32,500 bases of DNA from Tubiluchus corallicola (Eukaryota; Priapulida; Priapulimorpha; Priapulimorphida; Tubiluchidae). The stretch covers positions 250,001-282,500 of the forward strand of contig JAQGDQ010000272.1 in assembly GCA_030141605.1 (NCBI GenBank). The letters run 5' to 3'. This document shows, one piece after another, positions 9,328-20,500 of the stretch. Made by a program: the position numbers and the translations under genes. Position 1 is the first letter of the stretch. Every line of letters begins with the position of its first letter. The notes beneath the pieces were generated by a model. The model made no database searches. It was given only the letters and a program-made list of their open reading frames with translations, and was not told the DNA's origin.

Positions 9328-12300
9328 TTATTTAGAATATGCCTCAAAGTATTTATATGTGGGGTTCTCATATCCGTTTACCTGCATATTAACCACATGC
9401 TTCTCCTCAGGTGAAACAGTCGATACCTGGTCGAATCCATCTGGGGTTGAGTGCCTTTTCTTTCCTATTAGGATAGCAGCAACAATGGCTACTAGCAGTG
9501 CAACAATGCCCACACAGATGGCTATGTACAAGCTATTGCTGTGCACAAAACGCCTCTTGTGACTTCTTTCAATAAAATTCTGAAACACAAATACAGCATT
9601 TAACATCCTGTGCTGTAAATATACATGATATGAAGTCATAAAGTGTTTATTCTTAATACTGACATGTCATTTCAACTTCGAAAATTTTTGCCCATTGGGA
9701 ATATAAATTGCTAACCTTTTTTCTCTGTGTAAATATTTATTTTATTTGTCTTGTAGTAGATCTTTAAATGATTTTTAATGAACTGTTCTATTATACTTAT
9801 TATGTACTGAAATAAACACAAAATAAAATAAAAATAATAAAATAATAATAATATTTACAAAAATTTGAAACTCTCACAGCATGGCATTATGTTAAAATGG
9901 TATAATGTTAGTTTAAAACTGCAATCTGCTGTAAAATAACTGTACAAGTCTTAAGAACAATTTCCAAGAAACTTACAGATTCTACTCCTAGGCTGTTATG
10001 TTGATGATGATGCGGCGATCTTACTAATTCTTCATTCAAATCTTCCACAGCCTCTTCAATTGCTTTCTTTTCATTTTCAACTATTTCCATTTTGTCTGTG
10101 TCCACTGCAACATCAACTGCGTAAAAAACACAATTTTAATAAGTATACACTCAGACCCAGCTTTTATGGATATCGGAAGGATCGGACAAAATCTGGACCA
10201 GTAAAGTCACACATACTACGGACAGCACATTGATTCACGAGCTGACTGCTAGTTGGGAGGCTGTCACTTGTTTTACATCTTTACGTCAGTGTAACCACTT
10301 GTATATCTCTCTCATAATTACATAAAAATATAGTAGTGTTCCCTCGCTTATCGCGGGTCGCTATACTTATTTTAGTAGTTATACATTATTTTAAGTCTTT
10401 ATAAACCCTCCCCACACTCTTATACGTAACCCTTTCTCATTCCCTTAATAACTTTTCCCATATTGTACATGTACCTTTTAAAAAACTTTACTTAAATGTT
10501 CACAAAAATGTTTTAAACTCTTAAACCCAGATACGTTAGATACGTAATTTTGACGGAGTGCTACAAAAACCCGTGAAACAGCGAAAATACCGTGGTAAAT
10601 ATTTTACATTAATATTTTTGAAAACCCACGAAACAGCAAGTCCGCGATAAACGAACCGCGAAATAGCGAGGGAACACTGTACTTCTGCATAGGAGCGGCC
10701 CGTACTAGACGTTTTTGAGACAATCAGGCAATAGATTCTACATTACCATGAGTCTAATACACAGCACCTAGTGTATTAGCTTAGTAGTGGTAAATTCGGA
10801 CAATCGGCAAATTTGGACCTACGTCTCCCTGCTTTTGTCTGGCAAACCAAGATATGAGTGTAATTTCAAGGAAAGGTCTCGTAATATAAAATGTGTTGAA
10901 GTAATAATAAGTCCAGTAATTTCAATTTTAATATCATTTCACTAACTTTAGAGAAACCGTTTATTATGAACTTGTTTGTTTATTCTCTATTGTTTCACAA
11001 CTCAGGAAACTCTTGGCTAGATATGTACCTGGAGTTACAGAATAACAAAGAGTGGTTAATAACACAATAATATTGAGACCTAGGATCAAGCCAGTGAATA
11101 TCAAGCAGGATGCAGTTAACAATGGAAAAAACAATTATTAAAATCCAATTTTATCTTTAACTTGGAATTAAGATAATAAACAGTTAGTTTTCAATTATCA
11201 AGTAACTCCTATGATAGCTTTGAGTTTGTTAAAATTTTTAGACACATGGAAACCAACCTTTGTAATCGCTGTACACTTCTTGATTCTCTTCCTCTTCCTC
11301 TTCGTCTTCGTCCTCGTCCTCTTCCCCTTCATCTTCATCAAAATCATCATCTTCTTCTTCATCTTCATCTGCATCTATGTTTGGATAATATGGCTGCACT
11401 TTGACTTCTTCTTCTTCTTCATGGTCTGAAAGCATGAAGTAAAAGAAAAATTAATATTAGAAACAGAACTCTTGTAGTTGAAAATTGACACAGATCATGC
11501 CAAAAAAGGTAAAACAATTCATTATTAATAACTCAATTAACATTACTACTTAACTACCTACAATAATAAGCCTTCTCACAGTTTCGTTGTGCGCACGCAC
11601 ATTTGCCGTAGGTCAATGTTATGCACCACAGCAATGTGTCTTAACTACAACCATCACATGATATGGGGGTAAAGCATAGCTATCTGTGGCATCAATTAGT
11701 GGACTTGATTAATTATGCATTATTCTGTGCATAGAGTTTGGAGGTTGTGATGATAAAGTTAAGCTCACTAAGTGAAAGACCTGATTTTGAAAAATAAATC
11801 GAAACAAAAGAAATGACCTGATGCTGTCTAAGTAGAGCTCTATGTGATTTAACTGCCTCAGCAAACAAGTGGCAACTGTCAATTGTGACTGCTAAATGTT
11901 CTGTCATTCATATCAGCCCATCAAATCCAAAAAATACATATAATCTTAATGGTAAAGCCAATTTGCTAAAGAACATAAAGTAGTAAACATGATTTTTAGA
12001 ATCTTTCATACTAAGAACAAGAATTGTTTAATTACAAATTACTAATCATATATCAAGCCTTTACTAGAGTATTACACTCCCCTTTGGAATACACATCACA
12101 AGACGCTTATTGATTTAATTGAAATGGTGCAGTATTATTTTACCAAACGTCTATATGCTAGATGCGGATTAAATTATATAAATTATACAACAAAATTAAC
12201 CTCTCTCAAACTGCAGTCCTTAGAAGACACGGGAATTATTTTTTATTTAAAAATGGTCTATGAAATATGCAATTCTACAGTGGCTTTAGACTTTAACTTT

Positions 12301-15300
12301 TCACTTCAGCCCCATGTCCGGGTTTAAGAGGTCACTGTTGAAAATTACTCAGCAATTTTGCAGGATTAGATGCCGGTAAATTCTCCTTATTGTACGTATT
12401 GTTCTAGTCCTCTGCAAATGCCCTACACCTAGTGGACTTTTCCCTTTCTCTAGTCATGCACAAAATTTTTGAAGAGAATGTATAGTTTTATTTTTTGTGG
12501 TAATTTTTGCACTGTGCTGGATGTGGAAAATGAATAAAATAAATAAAATAAAAAAATAAAGTGATCTACCAGGTAACAAGAAAAAATGAACTAGGTAAAG
12601 TTCTAGTTAGCTGTTAATACTGTTACCATTACAACAGGATGGGCTGCGAGGTATTGTCAAATGTACCTGTTGTCTGGTACACTTAACCTTTGACCTTTTC
12701 ACGATCATCATCAATCACTGGAACTGTGAAAAGGCTTTTTAACAAAATATAGTCCACTAAAACATTTTTTGTTTCTAAAAGAATCGGCACAAAACCACAA
12801 AAGAGGGCAACAAATTGTTTTTTATGTACTAATGGCCTCACCTTCCTGTAATTTTGACAATTCGATCTTGCCCTGTTGCAGAATGCGATCTTTCTCAGCT
12901 TCGCTCAGCGGATGCAAGATTACCTCATTTTCCTCCATGTTTACCTCTTCTTCGAACTCCTTCCTGAACTCCACTAAAAATATCAGAGAAATTACACTGC
13001 AATTCACAATCACAAACACAACATAAGTACAGTTAACAAATCACAAACTTAAATTTATAAACAATGCATACAGAAACACGTCCCTACAAATAGAGGGCTC
13101 TTTTTAAGCGTAGGTGATAAAAAGAAAATGCAATAATTTACAACAATCACAACTACATGTACATCACAGTGTTGATTGAATGACATACATTTATTTGTAG
13201 CAAAATTAATTCACATCTCTTAAGTTAGAATTGTGTACAGCTGACATTTTATGCACACATGAACAATTTCTAACTTCCACATCTCCACTTTTGTTTAAAA
13301 ATATAAACTGTTCGATATCACACATAGATGGGAATTCTGAGAAAATATTTTATATTTGGCTTAAGAACACAGTCCTTCTTTGACAATAAACATTGTGTTG
13401 TATACTAAAACGAAATTCATCTTCTGTGCACCCCAATCTTATATAGAGTACATTTTTTCATATCAACAGAGTTGCAGATCTGGTATATCGACCAGTCTAA
13501 ATTTGCAGTCTATGCATGCTTGCCCATCAGATATTAACAACAACAATGCAAAGTGACTGAAAAAAGAAAAAACTCTCCTAAAAGAACATACCAACTTCTG
13601 GCATAATCTTTCTTGCAATTTCCGGTAATCGTTCCAGCATGGCAATACTCTGATTGATCCGCTGATCTATTTCTTTCAAGTGTTCGCGGATGGAGTCCTT
13701 CAGGACTATGGCTACGTCGGGGTCTGTCCTCATCAAGTGCTTATAATGGCCGATGGAATGCAGCCGATCCTTTTCCTCGGCGCGGACAAACTTGAGAATC
13801 GTTTTTAAAACTTTATGTGCCTAAAATTGTCAAACGCGGTTTGTTATCCTAATAACTTGACAAATTTGCAAATACAGCACTGACAAGTTGATGGACAATT
13901 GTACAAGAATGAACTAAAACAGACAACAAAGAATAGGTATTTTTGTGCCTCTAGAAAATCAAATCCATTTTTGCATACAAAACAAATATTTTTGTACACC
14001 AAGGTCTCTACTAAAATAATTTACATTTCGACATTACGTAATTATGATGCCATAACGGACATTAAATTTTTTCTACACATTGCCACATTATTATTTATAC
14101 ATACTTGCAAAGGTGTTTGCTTCAGGGCCTCCAGGTAATTATCCATAGCAACCCGTTTATTCTCGTTAAGTCTGGCTTCAACACGCTGTTGATGAACGGC
14201 TCTGAGTTGTCGCTTCTCCGCTTGTCCTTCCTCTTCCAGTGCGCCGACCGTCTTCTCAAAACGAGACGTCATTTCCGTTTTGAACTTCTCCGCACCTTTG
14301 GGGTCTTTCTTTCTCATATCTTGGTAGCGTTCTTCTAACTCTGCCCACTCTTTCATCACCTGCTTGTAAAATAACCACTTATAGTTTGCAAACACAAAGA
14401 AAAATCATAGAGTATTGGCTGGTATAGTCACATTCTACACTAGGCGCTTTGATAATGCTTTCAGGTAGATTGATATCAACAAATGAATACAAATTAGATA
14501 CACATTAAAGGAAAAGTCAAGCCTTCTGTGAAGTTAAGCTTATTTCAATGTTCACGAAAAATGTTAGAAGGATTTAGTAATAAAAGTGTGACAAGCGCCT
14601 CGTGTAATTAGTAAAATCACTTTAAAGTCGTGATCACTTCATGCTTGGACGCCCCCATTTTGAATGTCCATTTTCCAGCAATGATGTCGTTCATCCTTTG
14701 AAGAAAAGCAACATCCTGTCAATTTCTATCAAAAGTATAATAAGCTAATAGTAAGCTAGTATAGATAGCTAATTTTGTGATATTTCTGCATGAACGTTAG
14801 GTAAGCTGCAGAAATTTCGAATTACTTTAAGCAGAACGACATCAAGTTTTTACAGCAATACAAAACCGAGGACTATCTGCGTATATCTGACCTTCGTAAC
14901 TTTAGCTCTATGCTTCTCTTCTATTCGTTGCAATGCAGAATGGAATTCCTGATGTTCGTGTTCTTTGCTTACGTGGTAGAAGTATCGATCTGTTTCTCTC
15001 ACCCCAGTGCTGGGTACAGGTAGCTCACCTGCTGCAGAATAAGAATAATAAAAATGGGCTTATACACTATAACACAGAGCTAACTGTTAATTAAAACTAA
15101 CATATCTAATGATATCATTTTTATTGTAAATTACCCAAAATGAATTTTTGAACCCTTTGCATAAACAAGTAATATCAGCTAACTCAATAATTTGAAAATC
15201 TATTTCTGATACGCAAAAGTACAGATTGTCAAAAGCATATGAATTCTGTCCTGTTAAACACAATGCGAAACCCACCAGCAAAATGGTCTGAGGTTTAGCA

Positions 15301-15657
15301 ATAACATTGTATAGAATGCCTTTACAAGACACAAGTTTTATAGTTATCCTCACAATTTCACTTTCTCAATTTTCGTATTAAACAAAGTTGCAATGCAATG
15401 CAAAATAAAATGCAATTGTAGACAAAATTTTGCTAGTCATGAATGGAGAAATGAACGAATTAAAAAAGCAGCCAGTTTAAACTAAGCATAATTTGATAGT
15501 TGGTCATACTTTCATCGGACTTTGGACAGCAAACGAACTCGACTCCGCTGAAGACATCAATACCGCACGGCAGCAGCATTGCAAAGCTGCGGAGGTTCAT
15601 TTGACGACCACTACACGAGTCGTTGGCCGTCCGATGCCACTGTTGGAACGTCCAGCA
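9328..15657 (-). CDS. Appl: APP-like protein (APPL), left copy, 5' truncated
   Basis: Minus-strand exons in reading order are 15657-15510 (end of the E1 copper-binding domain), 15031-14892, 14359-14105, 13820-13592 and 12973-12842 (E2), 11425-11258 (acidic), 10116-9977 (His cluster) and 9579-9328 (membrane span and tail). All borders are GT-AG and phases chain without a stop for about 487 residues. The first exon ends GAA A|GTATGA (phase 1), which joins CA of the next exon to give DETGELPVP. APP-family proteins are type I membrane adhesion and signalling proteins whose tail binds PTB-domain adaptors through NPTY. Compared with the right copy, this one has Ala not Thr in exon 14359-14105, and Ile and Glu where the right copy has two Lys in exon 13820-13592. 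A lysine at the second of those sites matches the insect protein. Signal peptide and growth-factor-like domain are missing because the sequence switches into the central duplication. Confidence 0.9.
10334..10680. mobile_element. Pogo/Tigger-like MITE in the left arm
   Basis: Inverted counterpart of 21794-22140. Both ends carry AGTGTTCCCTCGCT with TATCGCGG or TTTCGCGG just inside, flanked by TA. No transposase frame remains. Assignment to the pogo/Tigger group rests on the TIR sequence and the TA target site as I recall them. It lies in the intron between the acidic and His-cluster exons of the left APPL copy. This stretch carries more differences between the arms than its surroundings. Confidence 0.75.
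12044..12560 (+). mobile_element. 5'-truncated LINE relic (reverse-transcriptase C-terminus), left arm
   Basis: The plus-strand frame reads SYIKPLLEYYTPLWN, then LIEMVQYYFTKRL, then LKLQSLED. This is the usual order in the C-terminal part of jockey/CR1-type reverse transcriptases (RPxLEY..PVW, VQRRFTKR, LxLxSLExRR). It ends in an AATAAA/AAATAAA-rich tail, as LINE insertions do. It sits antisense in an APPL intron and has an 8-base deletion relative to the central copy that shifts the frame after ALDFN. Confidence 0.85.
15510..15657 (-). CDS. Appl: APPL exon: end of E1 copper-binding domain, truncated at a junction
   Basis: The exon encodes a Cys-rich segment with CWTFQQWHRTANDSC and then FAMLLPCGIDVFSGVEFVCCP, a hallmark of the APP E1 domain. 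Compared with the human copper site, His151 and Met170 are present, His147 is Phe and Tyr168 is Phe, so the classical four-ligand site is incomplete. It ends at a good donor (GAAA|GTATGA). Its upstream edge lies at the 9-base microhomology CACTTTGCA (15656-15664), where the sequence turns into the duplicated intron segment. It exists only in the left copy. Confidence 0.88.
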
Positions 15658-16233
15658 CTTTGCAGAGTTTGTTGTTAATATCTGATGGGCAAGCATAGAC
15701 TGCAAATTTAGACTGGTCGATATACCAGATCTGCAACTCTGTTGATATGAAAATGTACTCTATATAAGATTGGGGTGCACAGAAGATGAATTTCGTTTTA
15801 GTATACAACACAATGTTTATTGTCAAAGAAGGACTGTGTTCTTAAGCCAAATATAAAATATTTTCTCAGAATTCCCATCTATGTGTGATATCGAACAGTT
15901 TATATTTTTAAACAAAAGTGGAGATGTGGAAGTTAGAAATTGTTCATGTGTGCATAAAATTGTCAGCTGTACACAATTCTAACTTAAGAGATGTGAATTA
16001 ATTTTGCTACAAATAAATGTATGTCATTCAATCAACACTGTGATGTACATGTAGTTGTGATTGTTGTAAATTATTGCATTTTCTTTTTATCACCTACGCT
16101 TAAAAAGAGCCCTCTATTTGTAGGGACGTGTTTCTGTATGCATTGTTTATAAATTTAAGTTTGTGATTTGTTAACTGTACTTATGTTGTGTTTGTGATTG
16201 TGAATTGCAGTGTAATTTCTCTGATATTTTTAG

Positions 16234-16365
16234 TGGAGTTCAGGAAGGAGTTCGAAGAAGAGGTAAACATGGAGGAAAATGAGGTAATCTTGCATCCGCT
16301 GAGCGAAGCTGAGAAAGATCGCATTCTGCAACAGGGCAAGATCGAATTGTCAAAATTACAGGAAG
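16234..16365 (+). pseudogene. Appl: Isolated extra copy of APPL E2 exon 4
   Basis: A perfect protein-level duplicate of exon 19500-19631 (EFRKEFEEEVNMEENEV... to KLQEG), with acceptor ATTTTTAG and donor GAAG|GTGAGG intact. It lies upstream of the right copy's first exon and out of normal order. Its exit phase (1) matches the entry phase of exon 17445-17584, so splicing from this copy into the right-arm gene would stay in frame, but no promoter or upstream exon is visible. Most likely it is an orphan exon left by the rearrangement. Confidence 0.85.
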
Positions 16366-16648
16366 GTGAGGCCATTAGTACATAAAAAACAATTTGTTGT
16401 CCTCTTTTGTGGCTTTGTGCCGATTCTTTTAGAAACAAAAAATGTTTTAGTGGACTATATTTTGTTGAAAAGCCTTTTCACAGTTCCAGTGATTGATGAT
16501 GATCGTGAAAAGGTCAAAGGTTAAGTGTACCAGACAACACGTGTACATTTGACAATACCTCGCAGCCCATCCTGTTGTAATGGTAACAGTATTAACAGCT
16601 AGCTAGAACTTTACCTAGTTCATTTTTTCTTGTTACCTGGTAGATCAC

Positions 16649-17173
16649 TTTATTTTTTTATTTTATTTATTTTATTCATTTTCCACATCCAGCACAGTAC
16701 AAAAATTACCACAAAAAATAAAACTATGCATTCTCTTCAAAAATTTTGTGCATGACTAGAGAAAGGGAAAAGTCCACTAGGTGTAGGGCATTTGCAGAGG
16801 ACTAGAACAATACGTACAATAAGGAGAATTTACCGGCTTCTAATCTTGCAAAATTGCTGAGTAATTTTCAACAGTGACCTCTTAAACCCGGACATGGGGC
16901 TGAAGTGAAAAAAATCGTTAAAGTCTAAAGCCACTGTAGAATTGCATATTTCATAGACCATTTTTAAATAAAAAATAATTCTCCTCTCTTCTAAGGACTG
17001 CAGTTTTAGATATGTTAATTTTGTTGTATAATTTATATAATTTAATCCGCATCTAGCATATAGACGTTTGGTAAAATAATACTGCACCTTTTCAATTAAA
17101 TCAATAAGCGTCTTGTGATGTGGATTCCAAAGGGGAGTGTAATACTCTAGTAAAGGCTTGATATATGATTAGT
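16649..17173 (-). mobile_element. LINE relic, central copy (best-preserved frame)
   Basis: Same insertion as 12044-12560 and 19913-20432. This copy reads LKLQSLEERR, matching the usual jockey/CR1 pattern, where the arm copies read LEDTG. It keeps 8 bases near 16910 that both arms have lost, so its frame continues into NDFFHFSPMSGFKRS. It therefore preserves the older state of the insertion. Confidence 0.85.
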
Positions 17174-17444
17174 AATTTGTAATTAAACAATTCTTGTTCT
17201 TAGTATGAAAGATTCTAAAAATCATGTTTACTACTTTATGTTCTTTAGCAAATTGGCTTTACCATTAAGATTATATGTATTTTTTGGATTTGATGGGCTG
17301 ATATTACTTGTTTATGCAAAGGGTTCAAAAATTCATTTTGGGTAATTTACAATAAAAATGATATCATTAGATATGTTAGTTTTAATTAACAGTTAGCTCT
17401 GTGTTATAGTGTATAAGCCCATTTTTATTATTCTTATTCTGCAG

Positions 17445-17584
17445 CAGGTGAGCTACCTGTACCCAGCACTGGGGTGAGAGAAACAGATCGATACTTCTAC
17501 CACGTAAGCAAAGAACACGAACATCAGGAATTCCATTCTGCATTGCAACGAATAGAAGAGAAGCATAGAGCTAAAGTTACGAAG
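17445..17584 (+). CDS. Appl: APPL E2 exon 1
   Basis: Encodes a short linker (GELPVPSTGVRETDRYFYH) and the first E2 helix (EHQEFHSALQRIEEKHRAKV). Entry phase is 1, exit phase 0 at AAG|GTCAGA. CAGCAG at the acceptor allows a one-codon alternative start at 17448. The linker from E1 to E2 is very short and lacks the acidic region that usually sits here. Left counterpart: 14892-15031. Confidence 0.9.
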
Positions 17585-20500
17585 GTCAGATATACACAGA
17601 TAGTCCTCGGTTTTGTATTGCTGTAAAAACTTGATGTCGTTCTGCTTAAAGTAATTCGAAATTTCTGCAGCTTACCTAACGTTCATGCAGAAATATCACA
17701 AAATTAGCTATCTATACTAGCTTACTATTAGCTTATTATACTTTTGATGGAAATTGACAGGATGTTGCTTTTCTTCAAAGGATGAACGACATCATTGCTG
17801 GAAAATGAACATTCAAAATGGGAGCGTCCAAGCATGAAGTGATCGCGACTTTAAAGTGATTTTACTAATTACACGAGGCGCTTCTCGCACTTTTATTACT
17901 AAATCCTTCTAACATTTTTCGTGAACATTGAAATAAGCTTAACTTCACAGAAGGCTTGACTTTTCCTTTAATGTGTATCTAATTTGTATTCATTTGTTGA
18001 TATCAATCTACCTGAAAGCATTATCAAAGCGCCTAGTGTAGAATGTGACTATACCAGCCAATATTCTATGATTTTTCTTTGTGTTTGCAAACTATAAGTG
18101 GTTATTTTACAAGCAGGTGATGAAAGAGTGGGCAGAGTTAGAAGAACGCTACCAAGATATGAGAAAGAAAGACCCCAAAGGTGCGGAGAAGTTCAAAACG
18201 GAAATGACGTCTCGTTTTGAGAAGACGGTCGGCGCACTGGAAGAGGAAGGACAAGCGGAGAAGCGACAACTCAGAGCCGTTCATCAACAGCGTGTTGAAG
18301 CCAGACTTAACGAGAATAAACGTGTTGCTATGGATAATTACCTGGAGACCCTGAAGCAAACACCTTTGCAAGTATGTATAAATAATAATGTGGCAATGTG
18401 TAGAAAAAATTTAATGTCTGTTATGGCATCATAATTACGTAATGTCGAAATGTAAATTATTTTAGTAGAGACCTTGGTGTACAAAATTATTTGTTTTGTA
18501 TGCAAAAATGGATTTGATTTTCTAGATGCACAAAAATACCTATTCTTTGTTGTCTGTTTTAGTTCATTCTTGTACAATTGTCCATCAACTATTCAGTGCT
18601 GTATTTGCAAATTTGTCAAGTTATTAGGATAACAAACCGCGTTTGGCAATTTTAGGCACATAAAGTTTTAAAAACGATTCTCAAGTTTGTCCGCGCCGAG
18701 GAAAAGGATCGGCTGCATTCCATCGGCCATTATAAGCACTTGATGAGGACAGACCCTGATGTAGCCAAAGTCCTGAAGGACTCCATCCGGGAACACTTGA
18801 AAGAAATAGATCAGCGGATCAATCAGAGTATTGCCATGCTGAAACGATTACCGGAAATTGCAAGAAAGATTATGCCAGAAGTTGGTATGTTCTTTTAGGA
18901 GAGTTTTTTCTTTTTTCAGTCACTTTGCATTGTTGTTGTTAATATCTGATGGGCAAGCATGCATAGACTGCAAATTTAGCCTGGATATACCAGATCTGCA
19001 ACTCTGTTGATATGAAAAAATGTACTCTATATAAGATTGGGGTGCACAGAAGATGAATTTCGTTTTAGTATACAACACAATGTTTATTGTCAAAGAAGGA
19101 CTGTGTTCTTAAGCCAAATATAAAATATTTTCTCAGAATTCCCATCTATGTGTGATATCGAACAGTTTATATTTTTAAACAAAAGTGGAGATGTGGAAGT
19201 TAGAAATTGTTCATGTGTGCATAAAATGTCAGCTGTACACAATTCTAACTTAAGAGATGTGAATTAATTTTGCTACAAATAAATGTATGTCATTCAATCA
19301 ACACTGTGATGTACATGTAGTTGTGATTGTTGTAAATTATTGCATTTTCTTTTTATCACCTACGCTTAAAAAGAGCCCTCTATTTGTAGGGACGTGTTTC
19401 TGTATGCATTGTTTATAAATTTAAGTTTGTGATTTGTTAACTGTACTTATGTTGTGTTTGTGATTGTGAATTGCAGTGTAATTTCTCTGATATTTTTAGT
19501 GGAGTTCAGGAAGGAGTTCGAAGAAGAGGTAAACATGGAGGAAAATGAGGTAATCTTGCATCCGCTGAGCGAAGCTGAGAAAGATCGCATTCTGCAACAG
19601 GGCAAGATCGAATTGTCAAAATTACAGGAAGGTGAGGCCATTAGTACATAAAAAACAATTTGTTGCCCTCTTTTGTGGTTTTGTGCCGATTCTTTTAGAA
19701 ACAAAAAATGTTTTAGTGGACTATATTTTGTTAAAAAGCCTTTTCACAGTTCCAGTGATTGATGATGATCGTGAAAAGGTCAAAGGTTAAGTGTACCAGA
19801 CAACAGGTACATTTGACAATACCTCGCAGCCCATCCTGTTGTAATGGTAACAGTATTAACAGCTAACTAGAACTTTACCTAGTTCATTTTTTCTTGTTAC
19901 CTGGTAGATCACTTTATTTTTTTATTTTATTTATTTTATTCATTTTCCACATCCAGCACAGTGCAAAAATTACCACAAAAAATAAAACTATACATTCTCT
20001 TCAAAAATTTTGTGCATGACTAGAGAAAGGGAAAAGTCCACTAGGTGTAGGGCATTTGCAGAGGACTAGAACAATACGTACAATAAGGAGAATTTACCGG
20101 CATCTAATCCTGCAAAATTGCTGAGTAATTTTCAACAGTGACCTCTTAAACCCGGACATGGGGCTGAAGTGAAAAGTTAAAGTCTAAAGCCACTGTAGAA
20201 TTGCATATTTCATAGACCATTTTTAAATAAAAAATAATTCCCGTGTCTTCTAAGGACTGCAGTTTGAGAGAGGTTAATTTTGTTGTATAATTTATATAAT
20301 TTAATCCGCATCTAGCATATAGACGTTTGGTAAAATAATACTGCACCATTTCAATTAAATCAATAAGCGTCTTGTGATGTGTATTCCAAAGGGGAGTGTA
20401 ATACTCTAGTAAAGGCTTGATATATGATTAGTAATTTGTAATTAAACAATTCTTGTTCTTAGTATGAAAGATTCTAAAAATCATGTTTACTACTTTATGT

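Larger units (their letters stand above)
8089..15179 (-). repeat. Left arm of a 7.1-kb inverted repeat
   Basis: Reading this arm in reverse complement reproduces 17297-24383 nearly base for base. The outer limit is AATTGTGTCAATG at 8089 (right arm: CATTGACACAATT ending 24383). The inner limit is AATATCAGC at 15179 (right arm: GCTGATATT starting 17297). Coordinate sums are 32472 outside and 32476 inside, so net indels between arms come to only a few bases. Three 60-base lines at 8101-8280, and further lines checked up to about 9720, are identical to the right arm. Substitutions and small indels cluster further in, at about 10140-10680, 11640-11690, 13600-14160 and 14580-14660. The arm holds the minus-strand APPL copy. 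Confidence 0.97.
15656..17304 (+). repeat. Central third copy of a 1.65-kb APPL internal segment
   Basis: This block matches 18921-20562 in the same orientation and 11910-13550 inverted. It starts near CACTTTGCA and ends near GCTGATAT, where it passes straight into the right arm. It contains E2 exon 4 with both splice sites and the LINE relic. It differs from both arms at shared positions: for example ACACGTGTACATT where the arms have ACAGGTACATT, and GCTAGCTAGAAC where the arms have GCTAACTAGAAC. The arms are therefore closer to each other than either is to this copy. Confidence 0.93.

Noticed and set aside
11211-11429. Plus-strand hydrophobic frame rich in Phe and Ile
   Set aside because: It is the antisense shadow of the acidic APPL exon (GAA/GAT codons read as TTC/ATC). 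The same applies to 21044-21262.
15087-15353. 88-residue minus-strand frame between copper-domain and E2 exons
   Set aside because: I considered it as a missing linker or acidic exon, but the composition is hydrophobic and intron-like, and direct splicing of the flanking exons is in frame.
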